Source: Alphaproteobacteria bacterium (lineage in GTDB: Bacteria; Pseudomonadota; Alphaproteobacteria; Sphingomonadales; Sphingomonadaceae). Taken from it: 64,000 bases of DNA. This document shows positions 41,650 through 51,056 of the stretch, one piece after another. The stretch spans positions 496,001-560,000 of the forward strand of contig JAHJIJ010000015.1 of assembly GCA_018823325.1 (NCBI GenBank), given 5' to 3'. The number at the start of each line of letters is the position of its first letter. Positions within the stretch are counted from its first letter, which is position 1. A model generated the notes under the pieces. That model was not told the origin of the DNA. It made no database searches and was given only the letters and a program-made list of their open reading frames with translations. A program made the position numbers and the translations under genes.

Positions 41650-42789
41650 ATGTCCATGGACAGTGCCATCGCTTCCACAGACCAGCGCTTCGGGTTGAGG
41701 CGGTCCGTCCGACTGCCGGGCCCGCTGCGGCTGGATAGCGGCGCCAGTCTGACGCCGGTCGACATCGCTTATGAAACCTACGGCACGCTGAATGCGCAGG
41801 GCAGCAACGCCATTCTCATCTGTCATGCGCTGACGGGCGATCAGTTCGTTGCCTCCCAGCATCCGGTGACCGGAAAGCCGGGCTGGTGGACGCGCGCTGT
41901 CGGCCCCGGCAAGCCCATAGACCCGGAGCGGCACTTCATCGTCTGCGCCAATGTGCTGGGGAGTTGCCTTGGCTCCTCGGGACCCGCCAGCACCGATCCT
42001 GCTACGGGCGAGCCCTACGCCATGCGCTTTCCGGTCATCACCATCGCCGATATGGTCCGCGCGCAGGCCATGCTGCTCAATCATCTGGGTGTGGAGCAGC
42101 TGGCCGCTGTCGTCGGCGGATCGATGGGCGGCATGCAGGCGCTTGTCTGGCCGACTCTTTATCCGGACCGCGTCAGAGCGGTGCTGGTGATTGCGTCCAC
42201 CGCGCGCCACAGCGCCCAGAACATTGCCTTTCATGAAGTTGGCCGGCAAGCGATCATGGCTGATCCGCGCTGGCATGGCGGTGACTATTATGCCAGCGGC
42301 GACTCCCCTTCGGCGGGGCTGGCGGTCGCACGCATGGCCGCGCACATCACGTACCTGTCTGAAGCCGGCCTGACCGAGAAGTTTGGGCGCAAGCTGCAGG
42401 CGCGCGAAGCCAAAACCTTCGGCTTCGATGCCGATTTCCAGGTCGAGAGCTATCTGCGCCACCAGGGCATCAGCTTCGTCGAACGCTTCGATGCGAACAG
42501 CTATCTCTATATCACCCGCGCAATGGATTATTACGACCTCGCGGAAGACCATGACGGCAGCCTCGCCCGCGCTTTTTCCGAGACCCGGGCGCGATTTTGC
42601 CTGATCAGCTTCGATACCGACTGGCTTTATCCCACGGCCGAGTCGCGCGTCATCGTTCACGCGCTTCACGCGGCCGGCCGGGAAGTCAGTTTCGTCGAGC
42701 TCGCGAGTCCCTATGGGCACGATGCCTTCCTGCTCGACGCGCCGGACATGAACCGGGTGATCGACGGCTTTCTGCGGGCTTGCGAATGA
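41650..42789 (+). CDS. metX: Homoserine O-acyltransferase
   Basis: 379 residues of the MetX alpha/beta-hydrolase family. The nucleophile Ser158 lies in [10 protein letters not shown]. The triad is completed by Asp324 ([11 protein letters not shown]) and His357 ([10 protein letters not shown]). [14 protein letters not shown] is the oxyanion loop. It acylates homoserine at the first committed step of methionine synthesis. Most annotations say acetyl-CoA, but proteobacterial MetX next to MetW often uses succinyl-CoA; sequence reading alone does not decide. The stop overlaps the metW start (ATGA). I looked for a SAM-II riboswitch upstream and saw none. Confidence 0.95.
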   Translation: MSMDSAIASTDQRFGLRRSVRLPGPLRLDSGASLTPVDIAYETYGTLNAQGSNAILICHALTGDQFVASQHPVTGKPGWWTRAVGPGKPIDPERHFIVCANVLGSCLGSSGPASTDPATGEPYAMRFPVITIADMVRAQAMLLNHLGVEQLAAVVGGSMGGMQALVWPTLYPDRVRAVLVIASTARHSAQNIAFHEVGRQAIMADPRWHGGDYYASGDSPSAGLAVARMAAHITYLSEAGLTEKFGRKLQAREAKTFGFDADFQVESYLRHQGISFVERFDANSYLYITRAMDYYDLAEDHDGSLARAFSETRARFCLISFDTDWLYPTAESRVIVHALHAAGREVSFVELASPYGHDAFLLDAPDMNRVIDGFLRACE

Positions 42790-43376
42790 GCCTGCTGCGC
42801 CCCGATCTCGCGGTCATCGCGGACCATATTCCGGACGGCGCGCGCGTCCTTGACGTCGGATGTGGCGACGGAGCGCTGCTCAGCGACATCCGGTTGCGCA
42901 AGCAGGCCGATGTGCGCGGACTGGAGATCGATCCCGCCAACGTGGCGGCTGCCGTGGGGCGCGGTTTGCCCGTCGTGCAAGGCGATGCCGATACCGACCT
43001 TGGCTATTATCCTGACAAGAGCTTCGATTTCGCCATCCTCAGTCAGACTTTGCAGACGACTCGCCGCCCCGACAAGGTCGTCGAGGAGTTGCTGCGGATT
43101 GGGAAACAGGCGTTCGTTTCCTTCCCAAATTTCGCACATTGGCGCGGGCGTCTCTCCCTGCTGTGGGGCGGGCGGATGCCGGTGACCCGCCTGCTCCCCG
43201 AGCGTTGGTACGACACGCCAAACATCCATCATCTCACAATAGATGATTTCCGGGCGCTGGTCCGCGAACGCGGCTGGACCATTGATGCGCAGTGGTTCCT
43301 CAATGACGAGCGGACCACAGGATCGGCAAACGCCAATCTCTTCGCGGAACATGCCGTCTTTCTGCTGCACGCCTGA
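42786..43376 (+). CDS. metW: Methionine biosynthesis protein MetW
   Basis: 196 residues with the MetW signature. The SAM-binding motif is [13 protein letters not shown] near residues 20-32, with [20 protein letters not shown], the characteristic [20 protein letters not shown], and [20 protein letters not shown]. MetW is required with MetX for homoserine acylation in several proteobacteria and is thought to bind and activate it rather than methylate. The 4-bp overlap with metX supports this complex. It ends cleanly at HAVFLLHA. Confidence 0.95.
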   Translation: MSLLRPDLAVIADHIPDGARVLDVGCGDGALLSDIRLRKQADVRGLEIDPANVAAAVGRGLPVVQGDADTDLGYYPDKSFDFAILSQTLQTTRRPDKVVEELLRIGKQAFVSFPNFAHWRGRLSLLWGGRMPVTRLLPERWYDTPNIHHLTIDDFRALVRERGWTIDAQWFLNDERTTGSANANLFAEHAVFLLHA

Positions 43377-43484
43377 TCTAAGCGACAAGTCGCGCCGCTT
43401 TCATATGCTGCAGTGCAGCAAGGGGTGGCCAGATGCGGATCATCGGTGCATAGGAGCCGCGATCAAAAATAGCGAAGCACTGAA

Positions 43485-44735
43485 ATGACTGCCGCGGCCA
43501 AGCCCTTCCCGATGCACGAACGCGAATTCGTCGCCCTCATGGCGTCGATCATGGCGCTGAACGCGCTCGCCATCGATGCAATGCTGCCGGCCTTCCCGGC
43601 AATCCGCGAATCGCTGAACGTCGCGGATCCCAACTCGCTGCAGTACATGATCACCGCCTATATGCTGGCAAACGCCGTCGGCTCGCTGGTGGCCGGTCCT
43701 CTTGCGGATCGCTTCGGCCGCCGCCCGATGCTGCTGCTCAGCATCACCTTCTCGGCGATCGGCGGCCTCGCCAGCGCACTGGCATCGACTTACGAGATGC
43801 TGCTGACGATGCGGGCCATTCACGGCTTCTTTGCGGCAGGATTGGGCGTGCTCGCCGTTTCAGTGATCCGCGACCGGTTCTCCGGCGATACGATGGCACG
43901 CCTGATGAGCGTGATCTTCATCATCTTCATGCTCGTCCCGGTGATCGCGCCGTCCATGGGGCAACTGGTCCTCATCGTCGCGTCCTGGCGGGAAATCTTC
44001 CTCGTATTGGCCGTCTGCGCGGCCGTAGTTCTTACCTGGACTTGGCGCCGCCTGCCGGAAACGCTCGATGAAGAGCAGCGCCAGCGTATCTCGATACCTG
44101 TCATTGCGCGTAACTGGCTGGCTGTCGTCAAGGACCGCCAGGGGCTGGGCTATATGTTGGGCGCCGGCGTCATGATGGGTGGCATGTTCGGTTTTCTGAA
44201 CAGCGCCCAGCAGATTTTTTTCGATGTCTTCGATGCGGGGACCTTCTTCCCTCTCGCCTTCGCCTGTGTGGCGGGGTCGATGGCAGTCGCCAACTTCTCG
44301 AACAGCCGAATCGTCGAGCGCTTCGGGGCGCGGCGCGTGTCACACACGGCGCTGCTGTTCTTCATCGCGGTCAGCCTTGCGCAGCTTGTTGCCAGCCAGA
44401 TGCATCCTGAGCCACTTTTGCTCTTCATGGTTCTGATCGCCCTCAACATGGGCATGGTCGGGTTTACGGGATCGAATTTCGGGTCGATCGCCATGGAACC
44501 TTTTGGCCACATTGCCGGCTCAGCCGCGAGCTTCCAGAGCTTTGCGCGCATGGCAATCGCTACACTCATTGGCGCCGCAACCGGTCAACGCTTCGATGGC
44601 ACCACGCAGCCTCTGGCCGAAGGGTTCATGTTCACCGGCCTGATCGGACTCGGATTCATCCTCTGGGCCGAACGCGGCCGGCTTTTTACCCGCCCGCGCC
44701 GCAACGCGATGCGCCCTCCATTACCGCCGCGCTGA
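43485..44735 (+). CDS. Bcr/CflA-type MFS drug exporter
   Basis: 416 residues, twelve predicted spans. The family start is visible (REFVALMASIMALNALAIDA MLPAFPAI, split here by the first loop). The A-motif GPLADRFGRRPMLLLSI lies between spans 2 and 3, and the antiporter C-motif region is around ASWREIFLVLAVCA. The Bcr/CflA group pumps bicyclomycin, chloramphenicol or sulfonamides by proton antiport; the substrate here is unknown. It is preceded by a 108-bp intergenic region after metW. It is followed by the metal-type RND operon on the opposite strand. Confidence 0.9.
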   Translation: MTAAAKPFPMHEREFVALMASIMALNALAIDAMLPAFPAIRESLNVADPNSLQYMITAYMLANAVGSLVAGPLADRFGRRPMLLLSITFSAIGGLASALASTYEMLLTMRAIHGFFAAGLGVLAVSVIRDRFSGDTMARLMSVIFIIFMLVPVIAPSMGQLVLIVASWREIFLVLAVCAAVVLTWTWRRLPETLDEEQRQRISIPVIARNWLAVVKDRQGLGYMLGAGVMMGGMFGFLNSAQQIFFDVFDAGTFFPLAFACVAGSMAVANFSNSRIVERFGARRVSHTALLFFIAVSLAQLVASQMHPEPLLLFMVLIALNMGMVGFTGSNFGSIAMEPFGHIAGSAASFQSFARMAIATLIGAATGQRFDGTTQPLAEGFMFTGLIGLGFILWAERGRLFTRPRRNAMRPPLPPR

Positions 44736-44855
44736 GAACGAAACGGGCACGGACGCGCACCCCATATCATTCTACATTTATAAGCGCAGCGTAATGCCTT
44801 CGAAGCTCAGATGATACGGCATCCGAAGCACCCCGTGGGAAAGTGTTAAGACTAG

Positions 44856-46082
44856 CTAGTCCCGCAGCCACAGTTCGTGGCTGTCGATCCTGAGCTTGGT
44901 TATCGCGCGCAGGGCTTCGGTGCGGGCGATGGCTTCGGCGCGATAGGCGTCGTGCACCAGACGCTCGCCCAACAGCAATGCCGCGAGGTCGATCTCGCCC
45001 AACTGATTGCCGCGCCGCAGCCGAGCCAGGGCGGCCATCTGAGCTTCAAGCCCTTCGCGGGCGCGCTGCCAGCCGAGGTAGCGATAGCTGGCTTCGGCGA
45101 AATCTGCATTGGCAACCTCGTGCGCGTTGTAGCGAACGAGCGCTGCTTCAGCCTGCGCGGACGATGATTGCGCCGCCGCCCGATCGGCCAAGGCTGCGCG
45201 GTGGCCGCCGCCCAGCGGCAGCGAGAACACCAAGCCGACCCCGCGTTCCTCGCCGCCGCGCTCGGAAAACAGGCGCAGCCCCAACGAAGGGTCCGCTGTC
45301 CGCTCGCGCACTGCTCGGTCTGCGACACTAGCCATCCGGCGGGCAAAGGCATCGGCTGCGGCGATTTCATGACTGTTGGCCAGCACCTGCGCGCGCAGCG
45401 GCTCCAGTCCACCGTCCGGCAATCTGGGCGGCGGGATTTCGGAAGCCTCGGCGGGCAAGGCCAATCCGGGATAATGCGCCTCCAGCCGCCCGCGTGCCAC
45501 CCGCTCGCGGCCGGAAGATTGCTCGGCAAGCGCACGGGCACCGGCCAGCGCAGCGGCGCTCTGATCCGCATCAAGTTGTGCGGCATCGCGCAGTTCGACC
45601 CGGCGCTGGATCGAGGCCAGGGCGGCTTCGTAGTTCGTGACGGCTTGCTCATCGACGCGAGCCTCTGCCGCAGCGCCCAGCCAGTCGAACCAGTGACCCA
45701 TCAGCACTAACGCGGCCTGATGCCGGGCATCCTCGGCAAGGTTCTCCGCCTCGACCACACCGAATTCGCCGATTTGCCGGTCGAGCCGTCCTTTGCCGGG
45801 CAGCCGGAACGGGCGAGTGAGCGACACGTCGAACTCGTCGAATTTGCCTGCCATATCGATACTGCGTTTGGTGTAACTCCCAGAGAAGGTCACTTCTTGC
45901 GGTCCAATTGCCCCTGCTCGCGCTTCGGCCCGCGCCGCAGCCACCCGCGCGCGGGCGGCAACCACGCTGGGATGGTCGGACAATGCCGCCACCACTGCTG
46001 CCTCGTCCGGCAGACCGGGTTCCGCAGCAAGCGGCGCGGCGACAAGCACCATGACTGGCAGGAGCAAGTGCCGGTGGCGCAT
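44856..46082 (-). CDS. TolC-family outer-membrane factor of the RND metal pump (CzcC-like)
   Basis: 408 residues from the ATG at 46082, just after an AAGGAGG site inside the end of the pump gene. A signal peptide (LLLPVMVLVAAPLAA) is followed by long Ala/Arg/Glu helices in two repeats (ARVAAARAEARAGAIGPQEV; ALASIQRRVELRDAAQLDAD; ALVRYNAHEVANADFAEASY). Unlike NodT proteins it has no lipobox. It is the outer-membrane channel for the RND pump encoded one base upstream. Assignment to the CzcC subgroup rests on the operon context. Confidence 0.88.
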   Translation of the reverse strand: MRHRHLLLPVMVLVAAPLAAEPGLPDEAAVVAALSDHPSVVAARARVAAARAEARAGAIGPQEVTFSGSYTKRSIDMAGKFDEFDVSLTRPFRLPGKGRLDRQIGEFGVVEAENLAEDARHQAALVLMGHWFDWLGAAAEARVDEQAVTNYEAALASIQRRVELRDAAQLDADQSAAALAGARALAEQSSGRERVARGRLEAHYPGLALPAEASEIPPPRLPDGGLEPLRAQVLANSHEIAAADAFARRMASVADRAVRERTADPSLGLRLFSERGGEERGVGLVFSLPLGGGHRAALADRAAAQSSSAQAEAALVRYNAHEVANADFAEASYRYLGWQRAREGLEAQMAALARLRRGNQLGEIDLAALLLGERLVHDAYRAEAIARTEALRAITKLRIDSHELWLRD

Positions 46083-46083
46083 C

Positions 46084-49000
46084 CTAATCCTCCTTGGCCG
46101 GATGGTTGCGGTCGCCCGCTTCACGCTCGGCCGCGCTTTCGCCGAAGCGTTCATACAGGATCGGGAGCAGGACCAGTGTGAGCAGGGTCGCCGTTACCAG
46201 TCCGCCGATCACGACAATGGCCAGCGGCTTCTGGATTTCCGATCCGGGGCCGGTGGCGAACAAGAGTGGGACGAGCCCGAAGGCTGCGATGCTGGCGGTC
46301 ATCAACACCGGCCGCAGGCGCCGTTCAGCCCCGCGACGGACGGCCTCGGCCAGTTCCAGTCCTTCTTCGCGCAACTGGCGGATGTAGCTGACCATCACCA
46401 GCCCGTTGAGCACGGCAATGCCCAACAGGGCGATGAAGCCGACCGAGGCTGGAACCGACAGGTATTCGCCGGACAGGGCCAGCGCGATGATTCCGCCAAC
46501 CATGGCGAATGGGATATTGGTGAGGATAAGCAGCGACGCGCGGACCGAGCCGATCGTCATGTAAAGTATGGCGAAGATCAGCAGGATCGAGATCGGCAGC
46601 ACTACCAACAACCGCGCGCTGGCGCGTTGCTGGTTCTCAAACTGGCCGCCCCAGACAATCCGGTAGCCTGGTGGCAGCGGGACATTCGCCTCAATGTCGA
46701 TGCGGGCTTCCTCGACATAGCCTACCAGATCGCGCCCTGTGACGAACGCCTGCACCATTGCGAAGCGCGAGCCGTTCTCATGCTCCAGTTTGACCGGTCC
46801 CTCGACTCGGTTGACTGCGGCCACGTCACTCAGCCTGACCAGCTGCCCCGACGGAGCGCGGTAGAGCAGGTCGGCAAAAGCCTGCACTGACCGGGTCGTG
46901 CCACCATCGGCGCGCACCACGATGGGGATGCGCCGGTTATCCTGCGCGACAACACCGGCGCGCACGCCCTCGACACCGGCGCGCATCATGTCTTGCAGAT
47001 CGTTGATCGGCATCCCCAGCCGACCCGCTGCCACCCGGTCGATATCGAGCTGGAGGTAATCGACCTGGTCGTTGGCCACCGTCATCGCCTCGCTGGTACC
47101 GTCGATGGCTTCAAGTCGCGCCTGGATCGCCTCCGACAGCCGCGACAGTTCGGCCAGGTCAGGGCCGAATATCTTGAGCGCCAGATCACCGCGCGCTCCG
47201 GTGAGCATCTCGGATGTGCGCATCTCGATCGGCTGGGTAAAGCTTGGTTCAATCCCTGGGAAGCGCTCGAGCACTTTCCGTAGCCGCTCCACCAGCCAGT
47301 CCTTGTCGGCCACCCGCCATTCGTCGCGCGGGATCAATTTGAGGAAGGCGTCGCTTTCGTTGAGGCCCATCGGATCGAGCCCTAGTTCGTCAGAACCGAC
47401 GCGCGAGATGATCGCCTCGACTTCGGGCACGGCGGCCATGATCGCCTGCTCGATCTCGATATCGCGCGCCACCGAGTGTTCAAGCGAGACCGACGGCAGC
47501 TTGGCCAGCTGCATCACTACCGATCCTTCATCCATCGTAGGCAGGAAGGTCTTGCCAGTGACCGAATAGGCCACACCGCACAGCACCAGCGAGGCCCCCG
47601 CCAGGGCAAACACCACGCGACGGTGCGCAAAGGCGAGGCCGAGCAATGCCGAATAGCGCGGCGAGACCTGACGCATCAGCCACGATCCGTGATGGCCTGG
47701 CTTCGCCTTGAGCAGGAAATAGGCCAGCACCGGCACCAGCGTCAGCGACAGCACCAGCGCCGAGGCCAGTGCCAGCACGATGGTCAGCGCCACAGGCGAG
47801 AACAGCTTGCCTTCCAGCCCTTCGAGCGTGAGCAACGGCAGGAACACGATGGCGATGATGGCAAGGCCCGAGGCGACCGGCTTGGTCACTTCGGCCGTTG
47901 CGACGAAGATCGCGTGCAGCTTGGAGTCGGACGCATGTCTGGGATCGGACAGCCGTTCGACCACGTTCTCCACCACCACCACCGCGCCATCGACCAGAAT
48001 CCCAACCGCGATGGCAAGCCCCCCCAGGCTCATCAGATTGGCAGTGAGGCCGATCGAACGCATGAAAATGAAGGTCAGCAGCGCTGCCATCGGCAGGGCC
48101 AGCGCCACGATGATCGAAGCTCGCAGGTCTCCCAGGAACAGGAGAAGCAGAATCACGACGAGCACGGTCGCCTCGACCAGCGCCCGCTCTACCGTGCCGA
48201 CGGCGCGGCCGATCAGTTCCGAGCGGTCGTAGAACACGTCGATTGTCATGCCGGCGGGCAGGCTCGGTTCGATTTCGGCCAGCCGCCGCTTCACGCCTTC
48301 GACCACCAGGCTGGCATCAGCACCGCGCAGGCCGATCACCAGCCCCTGCACCGCCTCGCCCACACCGTCGCGGGTGACCGCGCCGTAGCGGGTGAGGCTG
48401 CCCATCCGTACCTGCGCCACATCGCCCAGCCGCACCACGCCGCCAGCATCGGACCGCACCACGATGTTGGCGAGGTCCTCCAGCGAGCGGATGGCGCCGG
48501 ACGCGCGCACGATCAGCGCCTCTTCCCCACTGGTCAAGCGGCCGGCGCCATCGTTGCGATTAGACACCTCGATGGCAGCGGCAATGTCCGCCGTGGACAG
48601 CCCCGCCGAGGCCAACGCGGCATTGTCCGGCGCCACTTCGAAGGTTTCCGACAGGCCGCCCAGTGAGTTGACGTCCGCCACTCCGGGAACCGTCCGTAGC
48701 GCCGGCCGCACGATCCAGTCGAGCACGCGACGTTTTTCAGCCAGCGACTGCGGCCCCCGCAGCGTGAACATGTACATGTCGGACAGCGGGGTGGAGATCG
48801 GGGCAAGGCCACCCTCGATGGTCACCGGCAGGTCGCCCATCGCGGCATTGAGCCGCTCGGTTACCTGGGTGCGCGCCCAGTAGATATCGGTGCCGTCCTC
48901 GAAATCGATGGTGATGTCGGCGATGGCGTACTTCGCGACCGAGCGCAGGACGCGCTGGTCGGGGATGCCGAGCATCTCCATCTCGATCGGCGTGATGACG

Positions 49001-49191
49001 CGGCTCTCGACTTCCTCGGGCGTCATGCCGGGCGCCTTGAGGATGATCTTGACCTGGGTTGAGCTGATGTCGGGGAACGCGTCGATCGGCAGGTTGGCGA
49101 AGGACCATGCGCCGATCGCGGCGAGGATGGCGGCAAGGCCAAGCACAGCGAGCCGCATCTGAAGGGCTCGTTCGACAAGGAGACGCAGCAT
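46084..49191 (-). CDS. Heavy-metal efflux type RND transporter (CzcA/CusA family)
   Basis: 1035 residues with the twelve-span RND plan and two large periplasmic loops. Hallmarks of the metal branch are the start MLRLLVERALQMRLAVLG, FANLPIDAFPDISSTQVKI, PGMTPEEVESRVITPIEMEM, and span-4 SLGGLAIAVGILVDGAVVVV followed by ENVVERL. CzcA itself has DFG-x3-D in that span. Here the first Asp is missing and only the later Asp and Glu remain, so it is closer to the less defined Ni/unknown-metal subgroup than to Zn/Co/Cd or Cu/Ag pumps. The metal is therefore not assigned. It is driven by protons and coupled to the adaptor and channel genes. Confidence 0.92.
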   Translation of the reverse strand: MLRLLVERALQMRLAVLGLAAILAAIGAWSFANLPIDAFPDISSTQVKIILKAPGMTPEEVESRVITPIEMEMLGIPDQRVLRSVAKYAIADITIDFEDGTDIYWARTQVTERLNAAMGDLPVTIEGGLAPISTPLSDMYMFTLRGPQSLAEKRRVLDWIVRPALRTVPGVADVNSLGGLSETFEVAPDNAALASAGLSTADIAAAIEVSNRNDGAGRLTSGEEALIVRASGAIRSLEDLANIVVRSDAGGVVRLGDVAQVRMGSLTRYGAVTRDGVGEAVQGLVIGLRGADASLVVEGVKRRLAEIEPSLPAGMTIDVFYDRSELIGRAVGTVERALVEATVLVVILLLLFLGDLRASIIVALALPMAALLTFIFMRSIGLTANLMSLGGLAIAVGILVDGAVVVVENVVERLSDPRHASDSKLHAIFVATAEVTKPVASGLAIIAIVFLPLLTLEGLEGKLFSPVALTIVLALASALVLSLTLVPVLAYFLLKAKPGHHGSWLMRQVSPRYSALLGLAFAHRRVVFALAGASLVLCGVAYSVTGKTFLPTMDEGSVVMQLAKLPSVSLEHSVARDIEIEQAIMAAVPEVEAIISRVGSDELGLDPMGLNESDAFLKLIPRDEWRVADKDWLVERLRKVLERFPGIEPSFTQPIEMRTSEMLTGARGDLALKIFGPDLAELSRLSEAIQARLEAIDGTSEAMTVANDQVDYLQLDIDRVAAGRLGMPINDLQDMMRAGVEGVRAGVVAQDNRRIPIVVRADGGTTRSVQAFADLLYRAPSGQLVRLSDVAAVNRVEGPVKLEHENGSRFAMVQAFVTGRDLVGYVEEARIDIEANVPLPPGYRIVWGGQFENQQRASARLLVVLPISILLIFAILYMTIGSVRASLLILTNIPFAMVGGIIALALSGEYLSVPASVGFIALLGIAVLNGLVMVSYIRQLREEGLELAEAVRRGAERRLRPVLMTASIAAFGLVPLLFATGPGSEIQKPLAIVVIGGLVTATLLTLVLLPILYERFGESAAEREAGDRNHPAKED

Positions 49192-49195
49192 CAGC

Positions 49196-50299
49196 CTATT
49201 CCGCCGCCATGGCTTTCAGCTCGGCGATGGCGCTGATCGCCACCACTTCGCCCGGGGCGAGCCCTGCTGAGATCACGGCCCGGTCGCCGGCTTCCGCTAC
49301 CACGATGACAGGACGCGGAGCATAGCCTTGGCCGCCCTGCACGAACACCTGGTCGGCATCACCGATGCGGGTGACCGCCGAAGCCGGAACCGACACTCCG
49401 TTGCGCCCTTGTCCTGAACCGCGGATAGTGACCATCACGTTCTGACCCGGCACCAGCCCGGGGGCCGCGCCGATACTGGCCTTCGCCATGACTGACCGCG
49501 TGGTTGGATCGATCGAGGGCGAGACCGACAGGATCGATCCACCCACCACCAGCGGTTCCGCGCGCCCTTTCGGCAGGGTGATTTCCACTGCCATGCCGGG
49601 GCGCACCGAACGGGCCATCCGCTCGGGCAACTGCAGGTCGATACGATAGGCCGACGCATTCTCGATCACGAAGGGCGCGCTCATCGCGTCGATCGGTCCA
49701 CCGGTCTCGACGCCGACATGCTGCACGCGCCCGGAGATTGGCGCCGCCAACGTCATCGTTCCATCCGCCGAGGCCCCCGACAGCGAGATGAGCCGGCGGT
49801 TCTCGGCTACGCTGGCGCGCGCTTGCTGCAATAGTGCTTGCGCCTCGTCCGCCCGCGCCGCAGCGATCACGCCCTCATCCGTCAATTGCTGCACACGCGC
49901 CGCGCGCGCCAAGGCAAGACCGAGTTCGGCCTGCGAGCGGGCGAGATCGCCACGGATTTGCACCGGCTCGGCTGCACGGACCAGCGCCAGCGCCTGCCCG
50001 CGCCGCACTTCCTGACCCTCAATCACGAACAGGCGCATCACAGCGCCCTGGAAGGTCGAGGTCACCGCTACGCGCGCTTCGGGCGGCAGGCTGATGACGC
50101 CGGGAACCGTGCCCAGCGGCAGTTCCTCCTCCCGCTCTGCGGCAGCTGTCTGGATAGCCAGCGCGGCAAGGGGGTCACTTGCCTCGCCTGTCGATGTGCC
50201 GTCCTCGTCACCCTGTCCAGACGTGAAGGCGTCGGAGCAGGCAGGCAGCAGGGCAAAGGCCGCAAGGGGCGTGAGCGGGAGGAGAAGGCGAAGTCTCAT
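49196..50299 (-). CDS. RND periplasmic adaptor lipoprotein (CzcB-like)
   Basis: 367 residues. A lipoprotein signal ends in LLPACSD, so the adaptor is anchored by lipidated Cys. The lipoyl half (TSTFQGAVMRLFVIEGQEVR), alpha hairpin (DLARSQAELGLALARAARVQ), beta-barrel (APFVIENASAYRIDLQLPER) and membrane-proximal domain (GVSVPASAVTRIGDADQVFV) follow in order. No His-rich N-terminal metal-binding segment of the CzcB type is present. It is the first gene of the pump operon. The upstream region carries a nested palindrome shared with the divergent two-component genes. Confidence 0.9.
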   Translation of the reverse strand: MRLRLLLPLTPLAAFALLPACSDAFTSGQGDEDGTSTGEASDPLAALAIQTAAAEREEELPLGTVPGVISLPPEARVAVTSTFQGAVMRLFVIEGQEVRRGQALALVRAAEPVQIRGDLARSQAELGLALARAARVQQLTDEGVIAAARADEAQALLQQARASVAENRRLISLSGASADGTMTLAAPISGRVQHVGVETGGPIDAMSAPFVIENASAYRIDLQLPERMARSVRPGMAVEITLPKGRAEPLVVGGSILSVSPSIDPTTRSVMAKASIGAAPGLVPGQNVMVTIRGSGQGRNGVSVPASAVTRIGDADQVFVQGGQGYAPRPVIVVAEAGDRAVISAGLAPGEVVAISAIAELKAMAAE

Positions 50300-50315
50300 G
50301 CCCGAAGGATGCAGC

Positions 50316-50364
50316 GTGAAACTGACAGCAACTTGTCAGCTTGGCAGCAAATTGTCAGTTTCAC
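50316..50364. promoter_or_regulatory. Nested palindrome/tandem operator between pump and two-component genes
   Basis: GTGAAACTGACA (50316-50327) and TGTCAGTTTCAC (50353-50364) are perfect 12-bp inverted arms. Inside and overlapping them lie two near-identical 17-mers, TGACAGCAACTTGTCAG (50323-50339) and TGGCAGCAAATTGTCAG (50342-50358), whose starts are 19 bp apart. It sits in the 100-bp divergent promoter region, 17 bp from one start and 36 bp from the other. Confidence 0.8.
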
Positions 50365-50399
50365 TGAATATCGCTTATGTCGGGCGACGGAGGGCCGAC

Positions 50400-51056
50400 A
50401 TGCGATTGCTACTTGTGGAAGACGAACCCGAACTGGGCCGCAGGTTGTCAGAGCGCCTGCGCGGTGCCGATTTCGCGGTCGACCTGGCCACCACGGCGGA
50501 CGAGGCCGAGCACTGGCCTGATCTCGACAAGATGGCGGCAATCATACTCGACCTTGGCCTGCCCGATGGCGAAGGGCTGGACCTGTTACGCCAGTGGCGC
50601 GCCGCACGGGTCGATTGCCCGATCCTGATCCTCACGGCGCGCGGAAGCTGGCAGGACAAGGTGGAGGGCCTCAATGCCGGGGCCGATGACTTCGTGGTCA
50701 AGCCGGCACGGTTCGAGGAACTGCTCGCGCGGCTGAATGCCCAGTTCCGGCGCCATGCCGGGCGGCGCGACAACGTTATCGAAGCGGGCTATCTCAGGCT
50801 CGACCCGCTGACCCACGAGGTCTGGCTCGACGGTGCACCGCTGGTCCTCAGCCGGCAGGAATACCGCCTGCTGCACCTGTTCCTGCGCCGGCCGGGCCAG
50901 CTGCTGTCGCAAGGGGCGATTCTCGAGGATCTCTACGACCTCCAGACCGAGCGCGAACTCAATACGGTGGAAGTGCTGGTCGGCCGCCTGAGGCGGAAGA
51001 TCGGCAAGGATCGCATCACCACCCAGCGCGGGCTGGGCTACCGGCTTGAAAGATGA
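50400..51056 (+). CDS. OmpR-family response regulator
   Basis: 218 residues. The receiver has the acidic pair in LLVEDEPELG, phospho-acceptor Asp51 (LDLGLPDGEG), Thr79 (ILTARG) and Lys101 (FVVKPAR). The C-terminal winged helix runs from VWLDGAPLVLSRQEYRLLHL to TTQRGLGYRLER. The start at 50400 has a GGAGGG site. It is divergent from the RND operon and overlaps the kinase gene (ATGA). It very likely controls the pump, probably through the tandem repeat between them. It resembles PhoP/QseB/CzcR types; PhoP-like is favoured by its partner kinase. Confidence 0.93.
   Translation: MRLLLVEDEPELGRRLSERLRGADFAVDLATTADEAEHWPDLDKMAAIILDLGLPDGEGLDLLRQWRAARVDCPILILTARGSWQDKVEGLNAGADDFVVKPARFEELLARLNAQFRRHAGRRDNVIEAGYLRLDPLTHEVWLDGAPLVLSRQEYRLLHLFLRRPGQLLSQGAILEDLYDLQTERELNTVEVLVGRLRRKIGKDRITTQRGLGYRLER

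Noticed and set aside
44736..44855. Direct repeat of the tRNA-Val end marking the other side of an island
   Set aside because: Searched by eye for the 3' tRNA sequence near the start of the pump block and did not find it.
47476..48666. Long plus-strand frame opposite the RND pump gene
   Set aside because: Gln/Arg/His-rich translation with no fold, wholly inside a conserved gene on the other strand; a shadow frame.
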